Notes under the pieces: generated by a model
Seen by the model: the letters and a program-made list of their open reading frames with translations, nothing else
Told to the model about the DNA's origin: nothing
Databases searched by the model: none
NCBI GenBank assembly: GCA_963693305.1
Contig: OY855912.1
Span: 6,999,001 to 7,063,000 of the forward strand
Direction: 5' to 3'
Length of the DNA stretch: 64,000 bases
Source of the DNA: Meandrina meandrites
Lineage: Eukaryota > Cnidaria > Anthozoa > Scleractinia > Meandrinidae
Shown here: one piece after another, positions 58,032 to 64,000 of the stretch
How the letters are laid out: the number at the start of each line of letters is the position of its first letter
Numbering within the stretch: position 1 is the first letter of the stretch
Translations under genes and position numbers: made by a program

Positions 58032-58975
58032 ATGTTCTCGTGGAGCCGATGGTCTCTCGCGTTGAGCACTCGGTACTTCGGTTTGACGCTGACCTACTCA
58101 CTGCTGATCGCTATTAACCTTGTTGGTAATACAATGGTCATATTTGTCGTTCTACTAAACAAGTCCATGCAACGACCAATTAACTATCTGCTCGTGAACC
58201 TGGCAGCCTCGGACATGACTGTGGCGATTTTCGCCAGCATTCAATTTCTCGTGAAGCCGATGGTCTCTCGCTTTGAGCCTCTCGCAGCAACTTTCCTTTG
58301 CAAGTTCGTTACGGGTGGAACGCTGGGCTGGGTTGGTGCGGTTTGTTCCATTTTTAATCTCGTTGGTATCAGCATTGAGCGGTACTATGCTGTCATAGTT
58401 CCCCATCGCCACCGCGGCAAACTTACTAATGACAAGCTCAGAGTTTTTAGTCTTGTCAGTTGGATATTAGCCCTGATTTGGGCCAGTCCTGGGTTCTTCA
58501 TAACTATACTTACATACCAGAATCCCAAATGTGCGGACACCAGTGGCCAAAAGCGATCTATGCAAAGATTTATTCTGTCGGATGGTTATTCGTGGCTGGC
58601 ATTATACCCATAGGAATCATGGGATTATTGTACTACAGAGTTATTTACCGCCTTTGGTTCACAAAGGACAATACTACGGAGGTTACCCAGAAAGCATTGC
58701 TACGCTACAGACGACGCCTGACGAAAATGATCATGGCTGTAACGATTATATATGTGTTGTGCTGGGGCCCTGAAGTAATGATTTACTTTCTTGGATTTCT
58801 TGGTGTGTTCACTTTATAAACCATTCATCATGGCGTGGCTTTTGCTCTTGTCGTGTTCAACTCTTGCGTTAATCCTGTTGTGTATAGCTTTCAAAGCGGC
58901 CAGTTTAGAACCCATTTGTGGGCTTTAATTTGTTGCCGAAGAGGTGTTACTAGGGTCGAGCCGTTTACCCAATGA
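58032..58975 (+). pseudogene. Rhodopsin-class GPCR, disrupted
   Basis: An intronless class A receptor similar to neuropeptide-type receptors. The first frame (from 58032) covers TM1 with NLVGNTMVIFVV, TM2 with LLVNLAASDM, TM3 ending in ERYYAV (ERY in place of DRY) and TM4. Near 58515-58535, in the second extracellular loop around the conserved Cys (MCGHQWP), the frame shifts by one base. The second frame gives TM5 and TM6, with a CWGP motif, then a TAA stop at 58817-58819. Beyond that stop the same frame still encodes TM7 with NSCVNPVVYSFQS and a tail ending at TGA 58973. All seven helices are thus recognisable, but a frameshift and a nonsense codon break the frame. It is a young pseudogene unless both are assembly errors. 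The ligand cannot be predicted. Confidence 0.8.
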
Positions 58976-60285
58976 AGAGTTTTGAAAGTCGTGTACAAAT
59001 ATAATTTTTGTCTCTGCACAGAGGCAGATGAAAGTATTTGTAGTTATGCTTTTTCTACTATTGCATTTCTTTTCACAACTGTTCAATACACAACCTCGTT
59101 CACAGAGCATTTCCCTTCTTCGTAGGATATGTGGAAGGGAAAAGCCCTGGAAACGAAGTTGTTGCATTTTGTTGTTTTCCTTTCTGTCGGGTCTGTGTCT
59201 TGTCATGCAAATGGCGTTTGGTTGTCCTCGACTTCGGTAGCATTTCGTGGAAAAAACGGTGTTTTTAGCACTATCTTTTGCAAGAAAATGAAGTAAGGGG
59301 GTGTGCATGGGGGTGCTGGATTCTCCGCAATCAGTATAATTTGAGCTATTTCTCAGCTATCAGTTAATTTTGAAAGATCTCAGTTAACTTTCAATTCTCA
59401 TTTGCTTTTGCTCTATTGTATTCTAGCAACGTTGTCCGTCTCATTAGCCGAACAGTGCCGAGTAACATCCGATGATTTTCGTTCACTTTCCAGTGCGTCC
59501 GAACTGTTTTGGAGATTTAACCACAAGCAAACAATCCTCTGTGTTTGAGGCCGCGTGACGTACGCGTCACGATCGATACGCCATTTGATTACAGATAGCC
59601 CAAGCTCCTTTGGGCCTTGGGAAGCGTCAACATGACATTGCGTAATAGCGTTATTATAACAGCTTGTGTGAGAACATAATCATGGTACAAAACAGTTCAA
59701 AGTGAGGGAAAAAATAATAAAATCGACTTACCTTCCCTGTTGTGTGTATAACTTGCGTTTTGATGCCGTTTGGAGACGTTTCAGAGCGATTCCAGTGGGT
59801 TTTAGCTTCTCTGTTTTCCTCTCCATATGATGATATGTCTTTGAACTGTTCCTTCTTCACCATGGCGAAAGAATTTTCAAAAATTACTTTGACAACACCT
59901 CACAAAGCAGCCATATTGTTAAAGGTTCTTAATGTCTAGTCTCGTCAAATAGCGCGAATTTTGGCGCCGTTTTAATTCGTTGTAATAAAAGCGACCACAA
60001 GGGAGTCTCTCTATGGGTACCAAGTTAGATCGCTCCCAACCAAAGTCAGATCGTTCCATCGAAAAAGTGAAAACTGAAGTGACTTTGCTCGTTCGCTCAC
60101 AGGTAGCCTAAGCTGGATATATGAGTAGCTTTCATGATGACCTTTGCATTGTTACGCAATTCGAGCGATTTGCATATTTAAAAGGGTTTGCATGGGGAAA
60201 ATAACGATCGTTTCTTTAACCCGTGAAAATTGAGTGATTGAAGTAAAAATCGTCTTACCTTACTTAACTTGAGTTTTTGCTCTCT
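58976..60285. other. Intergenic, no gene recognised
   Basis: Only a possible relic of the TGTCAGTT element family (about 59310-59400, with CTCAGCTATCAGTTAATTTT). No coding region is supported. Confidence 0.4.
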
Positions 60286-60376
60286 CCTGTGTAGTTCTCG
60301 GGTCGATTTATGGTAGTGGAACCGGTTTGCTCTCTCTATATATCCTGGCCATAAATCGACCCGAGAACCACACAGG
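60286..60376. mobile_element. 91-bp hairpin MITE
   Basis: Arms 60286-60313 and 60349-60376 match at 27 of 28 positions, starting CCTGTGTAGTTCTCGGGTCG, with a 35-bp centre. Confidence 0.65.
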
Positions 60377-61411
60377 TCCAGTAAACACTGAGTGACAGCT
60401 GGAGACTCGCGGCAAGCTAAGCAGTTCACCAGATTCATTAGAAAAATAAGTACAGTTTGTTTATAAAAACAATTACAGGGCGCGCAAAGTATGAGCCCAG
60501 CAGGATTTCTTATAAGTATTATTTTATCAAACGGAGTTATAAAGAAAACATCTACGTCCTTAATCAAAGGGCTTCGCAAATATGCTTTTCCTATGAACCA
60601 ATTACAAGCAAAGAAAGGTGTACACTGAATTATTGTTCAATCAAATTATTGATACATCTGACTGACAGCGGTTATTTTTTTAGGCTTTCTTTGACTGAGT
60701 CCGAATAAATTAACATTTATTTGCACAAGGTATCTAAAATACTAGATTTCTGGTCCTGTTCGAGATCCTTAGGCCTCGATTAAGTTCTGGAAATTTTTCC
60801 TTTGAGTACATATACGTACATATACGCACAGTGAGTAGATAAATATAGCTTTTTAATGTTCTGTCGTTGGACAGAGTCGTTGAAGATTACTAAAAACGAC
60901 GAATTGAAGCTTGTCTCCGATTTAGCTTTTTCTAACTCGCCAGAAATACTCGAGCAAGGGTTTGATTGAGTACTCTGGTATTTACAGTTGCGCAAGGCAT
61001 ATTGAAAAGTAGAAAAATATGATGATTTGTTTCGTTGTAGCCAAAAGAAACAATTGCTTAGCAAATAATAAAACCGGGTTTTACTTTGAATTCCCTCAAG
61101 ATTTCATGTGATTAAATATTGGCTCTAATTTTGTGTAAGAATTAAAGCTTTGCGAGTAATTTATTTTTGGATGAAGACTTCCATTGGAAATTTACATTGC
61201 TTTTTCTGGTCATTCGAATGGCGGCGATGTTTGCCTTTTTACTCATTTCTTTCTTTTCTAATTTTGCTATTAGTCTTCGTCTTTTTGCTGGTATTAAAGA
61301 CTTAAAGGATAACTTTGAAAAGTCAAAAGACATTCTAATCACAGGAGACCCACAAGTAATGGTTCAGTCTCTCTTAAAACTACCCAAAAGCACTCTCGAA
61401 AATACTGAACG

Positions 61412-61413
<2 letters not shown>
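60377..61413. other. Intergenic, no gene recognised
   Basis: A short frame starting at 61167 encodes a hydrophobic stretch and runs into the AAT microsatellite. Its composition is not convincing and no splice or domain evidence supports it. Confidence 0.4.
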
Positions 61414-61509
<96 letters not shown>

Positions 61510-61534
61510 TTAATAATAATAATAATAATAATAC
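61414..61534. repeat. (AAT)n microsatellite
   Basis: About 40 AAT units with one TAT interruption near 61509. The open frames of poly-N or poly-I residues are artefacts. Confidence 0.95.
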
Positions 61535-61749
61535 AAAACTTTATTGAGCATTTTTCATACAAACTTGAATCTTAGGTGTATGTGGTTAAAAATATATATA
61601 TACAAATTTTGTTTTCCTTAAGTTCTTCCCATGGAATAATGCCAGTAAAAATTTCAATAGCCTACCTACATAATAACACTCTGAAAGCTTTTACACGCTC
61701 TAAGCTTCTATGTACACAAGTTAAAATATTACAAACTGAGGTGAACTAT

Positions 61750-61751
<2 letters not shown>

Positions 61752-61822
<71 letters not shown>
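61752..61822. repeat. (AAT)n microsatellite, second array
   Basis: About 23 uninterrupted AAT units, 220 bp after the first array. Confidence 0.95.
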
Positions 61823-63680
61823 GGTTTTTTGGACGTATTTAAAAAACTCAGTGCGCTTACATTCACGGCTATAGTGTCTTACTGAAAGGTTGAATGCGTG
61901 GTCTTGAGTCATACGACGCTTTTTTTTTCTCGCCTTCGTTGCTAACTACATAGTTAATGTTTAGCTACCGATTTATATAACGTATCAATGGCTTTCGATT
62001 TTCTTTTTAGAATTATGAGCAGGATAGACTAAAACGCACTGTACTTTTTGTACTACAAATGATTAATATACCATGCATCAAAACTGAGTTGCCGACACTT
62101 TTAATGTCGATCTAGATCTTTTTTCTTTGCACCTTTTTTTACGGTTCATGCAAATTAATGTTGTGCTGATTTGTGTAGAAAACAGTAAAGCAACAATAGC
62201 TAAAAACGGTAACAGCTCGCCTTGACTTTGTCCTATTTTAACGCAAACGAATTCCCAGTGAGTCGGCAGAGAAATCAGATTTGAATTAATCAATAGTCGA
62301 AGAATGCCTTACGGCGGTAATAAATTTTGACGACTTCACCAAGCAATTTTAAATCGGAAGTTTGGTCGGTAGTTTTTTTACTTTAATAACCTTAATTCTT
62401 CTTCAAATCAATTTACCAAAATAAAATAAATAACCTTATGTCGAAATTATTAAATCTATATTGCAGCATACTTTTTTTTTTTTAGTAGTTCCCGATTAAA
62501 TGTCATTGTAATGTCGCCAGAAAAAAAACACATCAACTCATATTAACTCAAAATTTTAACATGTATTATATAAATGAAACAATCATGTCCCTCTCAAATC
62601 ATGATACACGACACTCCAGCCAAAATGACGCTTAGCTGTGAAATGAATACAAAAACCAAGTACGCTTTTCAATAGCAGCGTTTTGCTACCGTAAAGCTTA
62701 ATGACAAATTTAACTTAACTCTAGCTAGATTATAGTATTGCGATTTACTAGTAGGTGATTGCCTAACATTTTAACTGAGTTGCGAGAGAAGCTTAACTAT
62801 TTGAAAGAGGAAATTGGTGGATGTCCAATTTCAACTCCACGAGATCTTGCCCCTGGTCGTAGATTGGTGCTTTATCCAATAGAATTCAAGAATGCTTTCT
62901 TTGTTCCATTCCGAATGTTCTTCTAATTAATTAAAACTGAATCTTGGCAACCCCAGCTAGTATTTCATAAAACATATTTTTCTGCTCTTTAGTGAAAGAG
63001 AAATCGCCTCGTCTATTCCAAAAGAAGTCTTATTATCATTTATTAGTGAAATTATTGTTGAAGGTTTTTTTCGCGACGTTTCTTAAATCGAGTTAGGAAG
63101 TGAAATTTCGGTATTTTTCATCTCTCCTTTTTCCTGTGTACAAATCATTAGATGACGTTAGGCGTTCCATTTATTTACAATTGATCTGTAGTCTTTAAAA
63201 CTGCGGAAAGTCAGGTTTGGTTTTATTACAGTCATGATCACCGACGTTCTACTGTGACGCTTTAACTCAATCGCCGAGCAACACAGCGGTAGGCATTTTC
63301 AGTATTTTTCCGCTCCAAGCTACATGATGTTGCAAACTGCCAGCAATGTTTGTTTTTCTTTATTTTTTAAAAATCCAAAAGAACAGTAATTTAAGTCAGC
63401 CGTACAATATGCGGAACGTGTTTCCTATATCTTGCCCTCGCGATTGAACTAATTGTTTTTTTTGTACAGTCTTGTTTTCGCAAGAAACCTGGATTAATTC
63501 CGCCGCCTATAATTCAAAGCTCTTGACTCCCTGAAAGTGCTTTACTCAAGGACGAGCGCTTATCGAGGAATTAAATTCAGTAACTGAATATAGTCTAGCC
63601 CTTATGTTTTGCGCAACTATTGTCTTATTTAATAGTCACTGAAAATTTTTTAAAAATTTTAAAGACGATCTCTGGCTAAA
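61823..63680. other. Intergenic, no gene recognised
   Basis: AT-rich, with no coding exon and no bounded repeat that I can support. Confidence 0.4.
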
Positions 63681-63694
63681 AATATTTAAAAAAG

Positions 63695-63735
63695 TACAAG
63701 CTTTCGACTGTTTGATCTACAGTCTTCAACGGGTA
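63695..63735 (-). ncRNA. Hammerhead-like motif behind the Penelope-like ORF
   Basis: On the minus strand, TTGAAGA (core CTGANGA with C3 changed to T), stem II GACTGT / ACAGTC, GAAA and a palindromic AGCT stem III followed by T. It lies about 60 bp after the stop codon of the Penelope-like ORF, where such elements carry hammerheads in their terminal repeats. The C3 change and weak stem I suggest it is inactive. Confidence 0.5.
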
Positions 63736-63796
63736 AAAATGAATGACGAAATATGAATATAAATGTGTAAGAATAAAAAAGAATGGACTATGTGAA

Positions 63797-64000
63797 TTAA
63801 TTATGAATGTGTGTAAAAAGAATGTTGTATTGCCCAGGGAGTGGGCAGGAATTGTTGTCAGCATTTGGAGTCACCATGGAATGCCACGATTCTAGTGTTT
63901 TTCTTATTCGGAAACTGCCTTTGTCGATTACGGAGGCGTTGTTAAAGTCAATGGAATGGTCATGGGACCATGCATGGTTCGCAATTCTGGAGCCTTTAGC
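63797..64000 (-). CDS. Penelope-like element, C-terminal end of the ORF (GIY-YIG side)
   Basis: The last 67 codons of a minus-strand frame that continues beyond the window. The sequence contains SRIANHAWSHDHSIDF, NNASVIDKGSFRIRKTLES and NADNNSCPLPGQYNIL, the pattern I recognise as the C-terminus of cnidarian Penelope-like retroelement proteins, downstream of the GIY-YIG endonuclease catalytic core (AxHAWxxxH-IDF-type motif). The visible part has no frameshift or stop, so the copy may be fairly young. The reverse transcriptase would lie past position 64000. Confidence 0.75.
   Translation of the reverse strand, partial: AKGSRIANHAWSHDHSIDFNNASVIDKGSFRIRKTLESWHSMVTPNADNNSCPLPGQYNILFTHIHN

Noticed and set aside
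61167..61547. Plus-strand frame with a hydrophobic start and poly-Asn end
   Set aside because: One third of it is the AAT microsatellite, and the rest lacks any domain or splice evidence.

Overview
The window is eukaryotic genomic DNA, most likely from an anthozoan cnidarian (stony coral or anemone relative). The evidence is short conserved coding exons with GT-AG introns, animal centrosome genes with 15 and 8 exons, a cnidarian-looking tRNA-derived SINE, and a very high load of short inverted-repeat transposons, Penelope-like sequences and minisatellites. No sequence search was possible, so the species is not claimed.

Layout. 1-3.6 kb: an inverted-repeat (foldback) element whose left arm holds a 1.5-kb 18-bp minisatellite. 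5.2-6.3 kb: a CapA-type (poly-gamma-glutamate synthesis family) metallophosphatase-like gene on +. 8.4-21.6 kb: a complete 15-exon CCDC57 orthologue on +, whose introns carry about ten small transposons. 22-31 kb: repeats and a newly assembled minus-strand gene with a signal peptide, a Ser/Thr-rich heptad-repeat exon, a thrombospondin type 1 exon and the start of a transmembrane exon. 31.5-41 kb: a nested transposon pair and about 7 kb with no recognisable gene. 41.2-47.4 kb: a complete 8-exon NDE1/NDEL1 (NudE) orthologue on +, with a long 3' region holding two TTAA transposons of one family. 52-56.4 kb: an inverted repeat carrying a well-formed hammerhead ribozyme, a 7-bp-based minisatellite, and a 2.4-kb transposon with another element inside it. 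58.0-59.0 kb: a broken rhodopsin-class GPCR. 63.7-64 kb: the 3' end of a Penelope-like retroelement (C-terminus of its GIY-YIG endonuclease) on -, cut by the window edge.

CCDC57 and NudE are both coiled-coil proteins of the centrosome and microtubule machinery and lie in the same orientation about 20 kb apart. No operon-like organisation is expected or seen. The observations most worth a second look are the hammerhead ribozyme in its inverted-repeat setting, the foldback element, the multi-exon mucin-TSP1 gene, the bacterial-type CapA gene and the damaged GPCR with an out-of-frame internal duplication at its start.
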